Shown piece by piece: positions 36,865-48,526 of a DNA stretch of 64,000 nt. This stretch comes from Melieria omissa. Taxonomy: Eukaryota; Arthropoda; Insecta; Diptera; Ulidiidae. Each line of letters starts with the position of its first letter. The stretch's first letter is position 1. The translations under genes were made by a program, and so were the position numbers. The stretch lies in contig OZ020268.1 of the NCBI GenBank assembly GCA_963971225.1, positions 60,139,900 to 60,203,899 of the forward strand, given 5' to 3'. The notes beneath the pieces are model-generated. The model did not search any database. It saw only the letters and a program-made list of their open reading frames with translations, and had not been told where the DNA came from.

Positions 36865-36992
36865 TTCGGGGGGGCGAGGTATAAAAAGTAATTCTTTAAT
36901 ATTTATAAAATGCCTTTTAATTCGGATGTAGTTTTATAGTCGATTTAAATATTTCGGGGGGGTTTCAACCCCCCCTGGATCCGCCACTGCAC
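36865..36992 (-). mobile_element. Transposon terminus (CAGTGGCGGATCCAG type)
   Basis: Read on the minus strand from 36992 the sequence is CAGTGGCGGATCCAGGGGGG, a common terminal form of cut-and-paste elements. It is followed by a G/C stem (GGGGGGGTT...AACCCCCCC) and AATATTTCGGGGGGG repeated at about 36863 and 36950. I found no matching second end, so this is a truncated element. Confidence 0.45.
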
Positions 36993-37050
36993 CGAGTTAA
37001 TTTTATATTGTTTGTTAAATTCCAATTCATCAACGTAAATAAAAAAATAA

Positions 37051-38155
37051 CACTGGGCAACAGAATGTCTGTTGCATGAAGTTTTTTACATGATTCTGAA
37101 TAGTTTTTCCATATTCTGTTTTTATGTAACAGTTCTAGTTTTCGCAAAAAATGGGCGAATCACTTTTTTAAATTTCCCTCGACTTTTTTCACATTTTCGA
37201 CTCTAATTTTTTTTTTGCGTGTTCAAAATGACGGCGGTGGTGGGGGTCCAACGTTGGGCCCAAATTCTAGTAGAAGTTGTGCCGGCGCCCCAAAAATCAT
37301 CTGAAAAAAGATTGCTATTAGTTATTATGAAAAAATATATGTACCTTCTAAAGTAACTAACAAAAAAATATTTTCTCGAAAATACAAAAATACGCTCCAA
37401 CCGAAAAAAATTACCTTTTTTTAATTTCCCGAAAATGGCGCCACGGATTTCGCCAAAAACAATGAAATTTTTAGTTACTTTAGAAGTTCAATGTTTCAAA
37501 ATTTGCTGCCCAAATTTAAGATCAGTGGGACTAAAACTTGCTGACATATTCTACTTCCATAATCAAAAACCAGTGTTTCGAAATAATTCGGTTTAAACTT
37601 TGCGTTACCGATATCATGCGGAACAAATAAACCATCAATAAAGCGCTGCTGCAAGGGAACGGGTCATCAGAATTAAAAACCACTTAACCACCTCTTAAGA
37701 CCCCCTGGAGTCTAAAATTAAAAAAAAAATTAATCAATTTTATGCGTTCTAAATTGGCGTTGTAATAAGGTATCAAAGAAAATATTGAAAATATTGAATT
37801 TCAAGGCGTTTTTTCTGATGGCGAAAATTTTACAGATGTTTCATAAATCAAGTTACGAAGTATATGAACATCTTAAGAAGAAACATCAAACAATACAACA
37901 CAGCCAAATTATTTGGCGGAATATACATTCGCATCGAAATAATAGCAAAAATGTACCATAGTCATTTTCACCGCTTTTCATACTTTTTCCTTAAAAAATT
38001 AGGGGCCTCAAAATATGCAAAGTTTTTAATTTTTTTTCGAGCTATTCAAAATCTTTTTGTTTTTTGCTTGTATTTCAGACTATAAATGGAACATATAAAA
38101 GAGCATAAGTAGAAAAAGTCCATGCAACAGAAAAAAAGTGCGATTTTGTTGTCCT
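37051..38155. mobile_element. Possible degraded inverted-repeat element
   Basis: The left border carries GGGCAACAGAATG...CTGTTGCATGAAGTTTTTT. The right border, on the other strand, carries AGGACAACAAAATCG...CTGTTGCATGGACTTTTT. Inside, CTTCTAAAGTAACTAA (37346-37361) has an inverted partner near 37470-37486. The interior is AT-rich and non-coding. No target duplication was seen, so the call is tentative. Confidence 0.35.
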
Positions 38156-38159
38156 GGAA

Positions 38160-41100
38160 TTCCTGTCCAAAAGGAATGTCATGATGAACTTATTGTCTAC
38201 CTGAAGTAAACTATTTCAGTAGGCGAGAATCACCAAAGTATTCATAGCAGCACAACTCTGTTTGCGCCATTGTTTTGGAGGTGTGGGCATGATCAGCAGC
38301 TACTATGATTACTTCGTGCCTTATGAGTGCCTAACAAAATGTAAGGTGGCGAATCGTATGTTAAAATCTGGTACTCGTGTTATTTGTCGCTCAACAATGG
38401 CTAACAAATTCCGGCCCCATGCACGAACACAGCTCTGCGAAGATGTAAGTCGCTCCTAATCGCTGTACCATGTCCATTTTTTGCAAATTTCCGCTCATAA
38501 AGATTAAAATTTTGCTAACTTAAACAACACGAAATGTGAACAGCATCGTTAACATTTAATTTCGAAACACTAACTAGTTTTGGTCGTATCGCTCGTGCTA
38601 ATTAATGGACATACATGTATGCTCAACTTGAAATCAGGATTCCCAAGACCAATGACCACTATACTTGTTCATATGTAAGTACACACATTCTCATTTCTGA
38701 AATCACCCTGCCGTTTTTCAATGCTGCAAGCGACCAGGTGCGAGGTAAAAATATTTAAGGACATTAGGGGCGGCAAGATCTTTCCCATTTACGCAGCATT
38801 TAACGATATCGATTTGCGAATTTTTTATCATTACAATATCACATACCAACTGCGGCACGAAACGCAGCGTCTGGAACCGAAAGAAAAGGAAATCATAGGC
38901 AACAGAAGAAAGTAAAAAACTGTTTGCCTGCCTGCCTGCAACCAGTCAGCTAGCAATGCTGTGGGTAGTAACAGTGCGCATGGATTATAGGCGCGGGAAT
39001 GTCGCTTGTGTTTGGTGCGCACTTCTTTCCATGACATTGTCCAAAAGGCCGGAGGCAAAATTGCTGCGTTCGCTGTGCCATTGTAAGCGTTACACACGGC
39101 ATCGAGTGCTCGCAGCCACAGTCGCACTTACCTGTTGGCGCAGAAGCAATGCGCTGCTCACAATTAATTAAAATCAATCATATCTCGCAAATGATCACGA
39201 TCATGATGAACAGCGAACGCAAAACTCTCAGCCGACGAAGACGCGAACGCAGTCCATAAATGGATAGTGGGTAGGATCACATGACAAAGGCAAACTGCGT
39301 AGGTATTCGTAATCTAAGAAGTAGGACCATTTCTATTATGCTATGAAGGGGAGTAAAAAACCGCTAGGTCCTTTGTATGCTTTCATGATTAGCGAAGAGA
39401 ATGAACAAAAAAGGACGATGTGATGTATTTCGAGCGCTTTGCTTTGAAGCAGGATGTTGGTACCGCTATAAAAATGTCGATGGTCTAACATTACAATAGC
39501 GTTGCACGACTGTTTTTTTAATTTTCAAATATTTTGTCTAAAGGAAATGTTTGGAAAGGCCCACTTCAGCAGCCTGTTTATTGGACACTTTTCTAATGGA
39601 GCGAACGTGCAGAAATCTCATAAAATGCCCGCATACATGTGATGATGCAATAAAAAGTGGAATACGAGCACATATAAATAACGAAATACGGTTAGCACCA
39701 TCGAATAGGAATTAGTGCTTCAGTATTGCTCTAAGCGATTTTAAGTATTTTAATATTAATTAACAAAAACACCGTATAAGTTATTGTAAAAATTTATGTT
39801 ACGAAAAAATTTTGCTGTAATTAAGATTTTTTAGTCCTATGTTTCGGCCAGTAAACAAAATTATTCTCAAGCATGTGTTATGCATGAATGTATTTTGACA
39901 AAAATCATCCGGAATAATTAAGCAAGAGAGATGCTAATTTCCGGCGATTCGTTCACATCAACGTAACTTTGACCGCTGACCGTTCTTCACACCGGCGCAT
40001 GGGAAACAAAAATGAAACCGAAACCAAAACGGTAACAAAATGAATCGTCTGCACAAGTGCATCGGCACAGCAGATTGCACCGAGTGGACACAACTCTGAA
40101 TGGGCGTTAGATGCCCCCGCTGCGCATCCGCAGAGATGCGTATCACATATCTACTGCGACGTCATGTTTACAAAACAATTGGACGAAGTTGGTGCCGGAA
40201 CCGCAGCCGACATTGACAGGTCCTACCTGCCGACTGCCAACTGGTACCGTTAAGCAGCCAAGCGCACAATCTCAGAGCGCAGTGCTCAGTGCAGCTGGAC
40301 GATCTACTGAGGAAGTGTTTCATATTTTTCAGCAGCACCAGATGCGGCAAATTGTCGCTGGGTATGGATGGGTGCGGACGAAGATGACGTGCACAGCACA
40401 CGAAATCGCAGGTCAATAGATACGGATTTACACTTTTCCTGCAGATTACATGCCGCAACACGGTACAGGATGCGGCCGAGCTGACCACAAGCAATGCGTT
40501 TATCGAAAAATAAATTTACAGGCCATTAATTTCAAACTTCGCAGCATCCTTGTGCCGACCGTGAAATTTCGTGAACAGAGGAAAGGCTAAAAGAAGCATC
40601 GCCACTTCCTGATTTTGATTTCATGCCTGCTGTATTGCACCCGCAACACCTAAGCGAGCAACGAATTTCCTTGCTATATAATTACACGATTACGCGTTGC
40701 GTTCCCAGTGCTTGCCCGGCTGCCAGCTAACAAAACTTTTTGCCATAGCGATTCCAAATACGATTCCAAATAGGATATTTGCATTTTTTAATTCGAATTC
40801 AGCGAAATTATTCGTTGATATTTGAGTATGAATGATTTCCCTTTTCCCAGTAAATACGGATATGCGGAAGTGCAGCAGTCACATCCGCCTTGACGTTTGC
40901 TCAAGTTTATTTGAATGCTTGGTGAATGTTGAATTTCATTTAGTTCTCAATCGTCGTTGCATAAATTATTGCAGCATATCTTCACTAATTAAACAGCACA
41001 AACCGAGTAGAGGCGTAAAGAAATCTTTGTACCACCAGCAAGGATGCAGCCAGTCAGTGGCAGTTTGGTTGCATTTCCTGCTTCCAGCAGAAATCAACCC

Positions 41101-41220
41101 TTTCGGCAAAGCGCGCAAGTAACACGATCACAAATGCGTAGCAGGGGACGAGCTGTGCGCTATCACTCTCCGTGCTCTGCCAAAAACTGGCTGCTGTCAT
41201 TATTCATGGCAAGACCTCGA
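38160..41220. other. Unique sequence, no supported gene
   Basis: No recognised coding or RNA gene. GC-richer stretches at 38250-39250 and 39950-41200 contain short frames without domains. A direct repeat of GCGATTCCAAATA / ACGATTCCAAATA sits at about 40747-40771. Confidence 0.4.
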
Positions 41221-41224
41221 TTAA

Positions 41225-41547
41225 CACTTTCGCGGACACGTCGGCATAAGCCGACACTATGAATGGCTTAAAATGGGACAAGTTGGTATATGCCGACATA
41301 GAAAAAAAATCGTATATAAACACGTCGGACATAGACGACGTCAACTGCATTGATTTTATATGTAGTAGCATATTGTGTGCCACTGCAGATGCAATCAGAT
41401 TTAACTTAGTGCCCCAATTCGATTTTTTTTGAATTTGTTTGTTTAACTATAACGGAAATTTTTTTTGGGAGAAAAATATCACGTCACCAAATAAATGCAT
41501 GTGTCATTCTGCTAACATTCTCTAAATTTCGTGTGTCCGCGAAAGGG
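41225..41547. mobile_element. piggyBac-like MITE, TTAA-flanked
   Basis: TTAA lies at 41221-41224 and 41548-41551. The ends are C(A/C)CTTTCGCGGACAC inverted repeats; read from the right end the element starts TTAACCCTTTCGCGG, close to the TTAACCCTTT form of many piggyBac-like elements. Subterminal GTCGGC / GCCGAC units repeat near the left side. At 323 bp it has no transposase. Confidence 0.8.
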
Positions 41548-41551
41548 TTAA

Positions 41552-44213
41552 ACATTGCTGAGATCAAGAAAAAACAAAGGGCAAATATGCGCTAAAACGT
41601 GACCCATGTCAAACGCGAACAAAAAATTGTCTGCCTAATTTTTTGCACTTCACCCCACATAAATGTAAACTCGATGTTGATGTATTTGTAATTGTATGCA
41701 GTTCCGGTTATATAGGAGCACACATTCTTTAACAAGCCGACTGCATGGACTTGATTGGACACCAGGAACCTCGACAAAGAATGATACATTTTAACTTAGG
41801 TCCGAAATAATTAAAACTCGAATTTTTAAACACTTATAAGAACGAACTAACAGCTTTGTGCCATTGATTTGATGGAGTAAAATTAATGCGAAGCTTACCC
41901 GATGGTCTGCTTTGAAATGTCCCTGAAAATTCGTATGCACAGAAACACAAAATGCATCCGCTGCGCCGTATATAAATAGTTTGACGTAGTCGAACGGCAC
42001 GTTTATGTGATGTGTGCGAGCGCACGGTCACTGACATCCTGTGCCCCCTCCCCAAAAATGCATGTGCAGCGCAAAATGTCTCCTTAACGAATTTCCGATG
42101 GTTGTTCATTGGATTGTGGGGACTGTGAAATGTTCTCCAACCGTCTCACCGGCTGCCTATCACACACAACACACATTCGGACAGAAGATTCATATTCAGC
42201 AGTCGGGCTAATGGACAGCGCGACGAACTGTATGGGAACCATGTCCCAATTGAAAGTGGTCCACGATGCGCGGATGCCCTGCTGCAAGCGAACACATGTT
42301 GGGACTTACAGCGCAGGGACCTTGCTGCCAGATCAGTCGCTGCTCAGATTTACTCCAAAAATAAACTGTACAGCTCCGTTCACATTTCAGTGAGCGGCAC
42401 ACATGTTGTGGCTAATTGCACAGAACACTGTGTGACGATAAATTACTTCAGAAAAAAGGATGCACTGAGATATATAAAGTTATGCCTTCATACATAGGCG
42501 CATATGTACGAGTATATGGGTTTATGTATACGTCATCAACACATATGTGGATATGCATTGCACTCTGTACAGACAGCACTGGCCCACGTGTTGTCCAAGC
42601 TCTTGGCTTGGGCATCCAGTTGGGGCTGGCCCTGGTCGCAAGGCCACCGACCAAGTTCCGAACAAGTCTATTTGTCGCTTGGCCACAGCGACGCCAATGA
42701 ATGCACCACATATTTTCTAACAAATCTGTTTGAACGAGTGCAGCTGAAAATGCTGGGGAGTAAACAAAACAATAAAAAATATGTACGAAAACGATGTGAA
42801 ACTGTTGAACTTGACTTTGACTTTCTTTGCTTTTCCCGAATCTGAACGCATAAACAACACAAACACTCGCGCGCGCACATACACATGTACGCGCATTGTG
42901 TTTTGGTAGTGGTATGGTTGGTGCTCTGGAGCAAATGTGGAGTTTAGCCCCGAATACTTATAAGCACGGCGAAGTCCAAATATAAATAAACACGTGCATC
43001 CGTTGGATACCGGAACGCATACGCGAACCCATAAGCGTTCGCGTCCACGTCCCGCACACATGCACCAGTGCATCCCGTCCCAGTTCGAGTATCGTCCGAA
43101 GTGAAGGATGCGAAAACTGAATGTGTGGATGCAACGCGATGGAAGCAGCGGGACCAAATTTTTTGTCTTAATATTTTTTCGTTGGCTGCTGCCGCTGCTG
43201 TTGCGCACCATCGCCACCACGCACATGGGCAGAACATTCATTTTCTGAAAATACACTTGGGCGCGATACCACTGGATCGGTCGCCGGTCGCTGTTCGCTG
43301 GTATTTAGTTGACGGGTGCGTCAGCCGTAACCGGCAGGCTGGGAAATGGGAGCTGAGCGCTGCTAGCAGCGAGGGTGTGCGGGTGCGCGGCAGTGGTTGT
43401 ATTGGCGTGTCGGTGTGAGTATGAGTGCGGTTGACATTGACACAGACGCTTGTCTGTTTACTGTTCGTTTTGCATGTCGGTTCATTTATCCCTGCATCCG
43501 TCCATCCATTTGCCTATGCGGAGGGTGGCTATTTATAGTGTCCGTTATGTTTTATATCTTCTTTGTTTCATAAAGCGCCTGTGGACGCTCCAATGGCCAC
43601 GACGTAAGGGAGCTGTTTCATCATTCTTTTCATACGCTTTTCACTTTAATTGAAATCACTTACACACATGCACATACGAATGCATGCATGTGCATACTGG
43701 TGCGTATGTATGTATGTCAGCATATACATATTTGAACACAGTTTCGTACACAGTCGAGTTATTACCAACAGGCACAAATGTACAGCGCTTACATTGCAGC
43801 ATTGATGGCCCAGACATTGGTAGCCTTCAAACTGTTGGCGACACTTCACCAAATAATTACAATATTTTCCAGAATATGGAGTTATTTTTGCTGTCGCTAC
43901 TAGAGTATTTTTGGGAGGTAAAAAATATGCTACGAACTGTCGACAAGACCAGAGCAGAGACACCCGGCAGTTTTCCAAGCACTGTTGGAAAGAGTCAGCC
44001 AGCAGTAAATGCATTTAAATAGAAGGAGAGTTGGAAAATGTAGTAGAGTAGCGCAAATTGTTGCAAATATTTGTAGTGGCAAAAATTGGCAATACTGATA
44101 ATAATGGTTATGCAAAAATTTCACATTTTTCCAATGCCATTTCCATTTCATAAGGAATATTTAAATTCACACACAAAGTCTACATTTCCAGAAATTATTT
44201 TAACTATTAGTTT
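41552..44213. other. Unique sequence, no supported gene
   Basis: No gene is recognised. CA/CATGCA-type tracts occur at 42860-42895 and 43660-43730. GC-richer chance frames occur at 42050-43420. Confidence 0.4.
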
Positions 44214-45123
44214 GTAGGGGAATTCTTTGTAAGGTGCCACCGCATAGCTATTTTGCGCATTACTCGTTAGAAAATTAACTTACCGCCAAAGTTATTATAC
44301 CGTTGGAAAGAGGGTTTAAAGAGGTATGATCCAAGGTAACACTTCATTTGAATTTTTTGTAAATACGTATTTTACAGCCAATTTCCCAAAGTGTTCAAAA
44401 TCGACATCCTAAAATTTTTTAATGTAAGGTGCCACCCCCTTAAAAACCCGCTAAAAACGTCAAAATCTCAAGTAAGAATGCATGATTTGGAAAATTTACG
44501 AACGATTATTGAATTTAATTTGAATTGAATAGAAAATGACCAAAAGCAAACCGAAATTGAATGGTAATGAATAAAACGAATAATTGTATGGAAATTAAAG
44601 ACGAAAACTGAACTAATTTATTCCTCATGATAGGATTAGAGAAAAATTGACTAATAACACTTTAAATTCATCGTAATGACGATTGCGAGCAATAAAAAGT
44701 CATTTTACCGATATAGGACCACAAAACAGTGAAAAAAGGGGGGTGGCACCTTACAAAGAAAAAAAGGTGGCACTTCACATTTGTATGTCATTTTGGAAAT
44801 CATTGTATAAATTTGGTCCTTTTACGATATGCTCGGATATCATTTCGGATAATGAAAAACCATTAAAAATGAAGTCTAAAACTGATATTTACTTAAGTTT
44901 TTTGCGCGTATTTGATTTATTTTTCACCACAAGAAAAACCTTCCATTTTTATTTTTATGTTTTTTCCTAACCAAATTTGACACTTTTATTTACCCAGACC
45001 GTGTTATTGCGTCTGTTTCCTCAAAAACCATATTTAAATGGATGTTGACATATATTTATTTATTTATTTATTTATTTGAGTCTATTGTACAATTAAGTAG
45101 CTTACAGACTAACTACAGATTAG

Positions 45124-45909
45124 TTACTTAAAGTAAGTGTTTAAACTATGTTTAAAAGACAATTTGGAAGATGAAAAATCAATAAAATTATAAAGTGAAT
45201 TAACTTCAGCCAAAGTTCTAGCCAGGGGCGCAAATTGGGCGTAGTTAGTACGACAGCAGGCAAGATTGAAAATTTCACAATTCCGCAACTGTTTTGCAGG
45301 AACATGAAAGTTGATTCTATCAAGCAATAAGGGGCAGTCAATACCACCAGTAACTAAATCGAATACAAAGGTCATGGAGAGAATCTTCCTCCTGTCTTCG
45401 AGGGACTTGATATGCAATAAGGAGTACATAGAGTCGTACGACGGAACAGGGTCGACAAATCTCAAAGATCGAAGTGCATATCTTACAAACACTTTCTGGA
45501 CTCGTTCAAGTCATTTGATATGCACACTGTGATATGGTCTCCAAATGAAAACCGCATATTCAAGCACTGACCGGACATAAGCATTAAAAAGCGTTTTTAC
45601 GGTGTAAGGATCAGTGAAGTCAACACTGTTCCGCCTAACAAAAGCAAGCATAGAGTAAGCTTTAGAAAGAGTAAAGTTGAAATGGCTGGAAAAAGTGAGC
45701 TTAGAGTCAAAAATAACTCCAAGGTCCCTAATCTCACTGAGAGACTTAAGGGGCGTGTTATCGATACAGTAGGAGGTTTGCAACGGACAATGAGACGTAG
45801 AGTAAGTAACATGGGAGCATTTATTGATGTTCAATGATAAACGGTTTCTGCAACACCAAGCAAACATTATCAAGGTCAGACTGAAGGTTTTGCTGATCAA
45901 TAAAGGAAG
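45124..45909 (-). pseudogene. LINE 1 ORF2, C-terminal part after the SINE
   Basis: The frame resumes as ITSFIDQQNLQSDLDNVCLV; one frameshift follows, then LKSLSEIRDLGVIFDSKLTF and VRSVLEYAVFIWRPYH. A single TGA at 45513-45511 interrupts, then the same frame continues LERVQKVFVRYALRSLRF to a stop at 45124. Apart from the frameshift and the nonsense codon, the C-terminus is well kept. Confidence 0.85.
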
Positions 45910-45940
45910 TTATAGGAGAGTAAGCCGAGTAAGAGAGATC

Positions 45941-46239
45941 AGCCGCCGTGGCTCAGTTGGTTAGTGCGCGGTCCAGCGAGTCGCATGCAGAGCGACGCAA
46001 GTTCGAATTCTGTAGTAACACCTAAAAAAAATAACGGCTGGAACGGCCTCTCAGCTGGAAATGGCAAACCTCTGCCTATGAAAAAGCTCCCAACCTACCG
46101 TTCGGAACCGGCATAAAACTGTAGGTCCCTTCCACCCGCGTACAAAATTCACACGCACAACACGGGTGGTTTCGGGAAGCTAGGCCTTAGTCTCGAGTAA
46201 GCGGGCTATCGTGCCAATCAATTATTATGAATTAAATTA
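45941..46239 (+). mobile_element. tRNA-derived SINE, copy 2
   Basis: Same family as 34368-34698. A-box at 45949-45960 and B-box GTTCGAATTC at 46001-46010, which is closer to the tRNA consensus than in copy 1. It has two internal deletions relative to copy 1. A 14-bp duplication, TTATAGGAGAGTAA, lies at 45910-45923 and 46240-46253. Seventeen extra bases (45924-45940) sit between the left duplication and the usual SINE start. The SINE is antisense to the LINE it interrupts. Confidence 0.9.
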
Positions 46240-47464
46240 TTATAGGAGAGTAAATTTTTAGATCATCAGCGTAAAGAAGAAACCTGGAGGTTGAAAAACA
46301 ACGGCTAATATCATTAATGAATATTATAAAAAACAGTGGCCCAAGAATGCTACCTTGGGGTACTCCAGATGACGCTATAAAAGGCCGAGATGAAACATTG
46401 TCAATCACAACAGTACAACTGCGATTGCTAAGATAGGAGGTAATCCAGTCTAAGAAAACCGAATGAAAACCTAGTTTAGCAAATTTTGAAATAAGAATAC
46501 TATGGCTAACCTTATCAAAGGCCTTCGAAAAATCCGTATAAACACAATCCACTAGGAAACCGGAGTGAAAAGCGGATAGACAGTCTTCGGTGAAAATAGC
46601 CAAGTTTGTTACAGTTGACCGGCCAGACATGAAACCATGCTGATTAGGACATAAAATGTTTTTGACAGCAAAATATAGTCTATGTTTGATGATACATTCA
46701 AAAAGCTTGGACACAGCGGACAACTTAGAGATAGGACGATAATTGGTAACATTATTTTTGTTGCCACTCTTAAAAACTGGAGTGATTGAAGTTACTTTCC
46801 AAGCATCTAAAAAAACTCGAGAAGCAAGAGATCTATTAAAAATCAATAGAAGTGGACGGACGAGGGAAGGACAACGCTTCAACATGGACGCAGATAATCC
46901 ATCAGCGTCAGGTTGAAAAGAGGGTTTAAGTTGACTAAAACCTTCAACGACATCCTCATAGGATAGTGAAAAAGAACCAATATTGATGGAAGAGCAAGTA
47001 TCACCATATGCATTCTCATCACTATCACGGTCGGACACAAAATTAGAGCGGAAAAACTCAGCAAACAGGTTGGCAGCTTCGTAGGGAGATTTAGCAGTTA
47101 CATCATTCAAGAACAGGGTAGTGGGAATAGAAGAACAGGATCTCTTGGACTTGATGAAGCGCCAGAACGCCTTTGGGTTCGATTTTACTTCAGATTCGTA
47201 CTTTAGAGTATAGTTCTGATATAGAAACTTATTCAAACAATTAAATTCTTTGGAATACCTCAAGTATTTGTCCTTGAAAGACAGGAGGTTGGTAGTCTTG
47301 AATTTGTTGAAAAATTTATTACGCAAGTTTTTCAAATATTTCAAATTTTGTGGGAAAAGCAGGGACATGAAGTGAGCAAACTTCACAGAGCTTGGATTTA
47401 AAGACGTTAAAAGAGCTACTGACATTAAGATCAAGAAGCAAAGAGTCCCAATCAATTTCATCAA
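46232..47464 (-). pseudogene. LINE 1 ORF2, reverse transcriptase core
   Basis: The 410-codon frame includes AFWRFIKSKRS, FKSGNKNNVTNYRPISKLSA, HGFMSGRSTVTNL, YTDFSKAFDKVSH (first catalytic Asp), SSGVPQGSILGPLFFIIFIN and LLYADDLKIYSP (the YADD pair). All palm motifs are present. The frame ends seven codons after YADD, because the SINE copy at 45941-46239 interrupts it. Confidence 0.9.
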
Positions 47465-48281
47465 GTAATAAATTCAATTTAACATAATCGCATAGCTTGA
47501 AGTTAAGAACCCTGCAACCATTACGGTTGGCTGTGCACAATGGCTGAAATTCATAAAATTTAAGCGTAAGCACTAAGGGGACATGATGCATATTATAAGG
47601 AGAAAAAGAATTTAAGCATTCAGAAACTGTAAAGTTAACATTATCACTTACAAATACCAAATCTAAGATTCTATTTAGCTTGTTTACAAAATTATTAACC
47701 TGGACTAAATTCAGGCTGTACAAGTTATCAACTAAGTAACCTTCAGAAGAGCTCACTATATTACGGGGGAAAAAAGTAGCACCATCGCAATTATCGTCCT
47801 CCAGGCGAGTCCAAGATAAATTGCACAAATTAAAGTCGCCCATAACGCAAAAGTGACATTCATCACCTCTACTTAAAGCTAAAGATAAGATGTTGTCGGT
47901 ATGAGCTTTATAGATAACTTCAGCCGAATTCGGCGGAAGGTAAGAAGCACAGAGAAGCAATGAGTTGGACAGTCCCTGAATGGAAACACAGTGTTGGTCC
48001 AACAGCGTGTCAGCATTTTCAAGTAGCACAAGCGATGAGGACAACTTGCGCCGAACTGCAATAACCACACCACCGCCCCTACACAAGCCAGTCTTATCAG
48101 CGTCGCGGTCTTTACGAAAGACATTGTACAGGTTGGGATCGAAGAATTCCTCACTGTAGAAGGTTGAGTTCAGCCATGTTTCAACCAACACAAAGATGTC
48201 GTAATCTAAATATGAGCTCATTGCATAAAGGTCATTAGATTTAGTTCTAAGACCAGAAACATTCTGGTACATAATCTTGAG
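47319..48281 (-). pseudogene. LINE 1 ORF2, endonuclease part
   Basis: The open frame starts near MYQNVSGLRTKSNDLYAMSS. It contains the apurinic-endonuclease (EEP) motifs VETWLN (catalytic Glu), RGGGVVIAV, VMGDFNLCNLSW (Asp/Asn) and a final MHHVPLVL (His) in about 317 residues. This enzyme nicks target DNA to prime reverse transcription. The frame runs past the domain, and a frameshift near 47320-47460 separates it from the reverse transcriptase frame. Confidence 0.85.
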
Positions 48282-48526
48282 CGAAGAAGTTGAAACATTT
48301 GGGGATGCTAGGCCGTCACTGTTGGCTGGTCTATTTTTTGAAAAAAACGAAAAGGGCGCACCTTAACGTCGGCAGGCCATACAGAGGCATCAAGAAGCTT
48401 GGCATATGAAGATATATATGATATATACCTTAAATGACAATAGGAATTTTTTCTTGGATTGCTGGAACGTCGAAATCTAGCAGGGGTGGAACCTTACAAA
48501 GAGTGCCACCTTGCAAAGAATTCCCC

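Larger units (their letters stand above)
45055..48410 (-). mobile_element. Non-LTR retrotransposon 1 (Jockey/CR1 group), 5'-truncated
   Basis: Read leftwards it contains the end of ORF1 (WPADVKVRPF near 48385), an endonuclease, a reverse transcriptase and a (TTTA)n tail at 45055-45077. Truncation inside ORF1 is the usual result of incomplete reverse transcription. The insertion is in element A copy 3. A SINE is inserted in the reverse transcriptase. The clade call is from RT and EN motifs; Jockey versus CR1-like cannot be settled by eye. It is related to, but clearly diverged from, the element at 60578-64000. Confidence 0.85.
44217..48526 (-). mobile_element. Inverted-repeat element A, copy 3, split by a LINE
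   Basis: The left end GGGGAATTCTTTGTAAGGTG and right end (complement, 48508-48526) match copies 1 and 2 at 13139-14046 and 14454-15302. The orientation is reversed: the block next to the left end (GCATAGCT...GCGCATTACTCG) is the 3' block of the other copies. TA flanks the left end; the right flank is TT. The sequence breaks at about 45054 within ACATATA and resumes at about 48411-48425 (ATATATACCTTAAATGACAA), so 45055-48410 is a later insertion. An extra GTGCCACC block near 48512 duplicates part of the right end. Confidence 0.8.
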
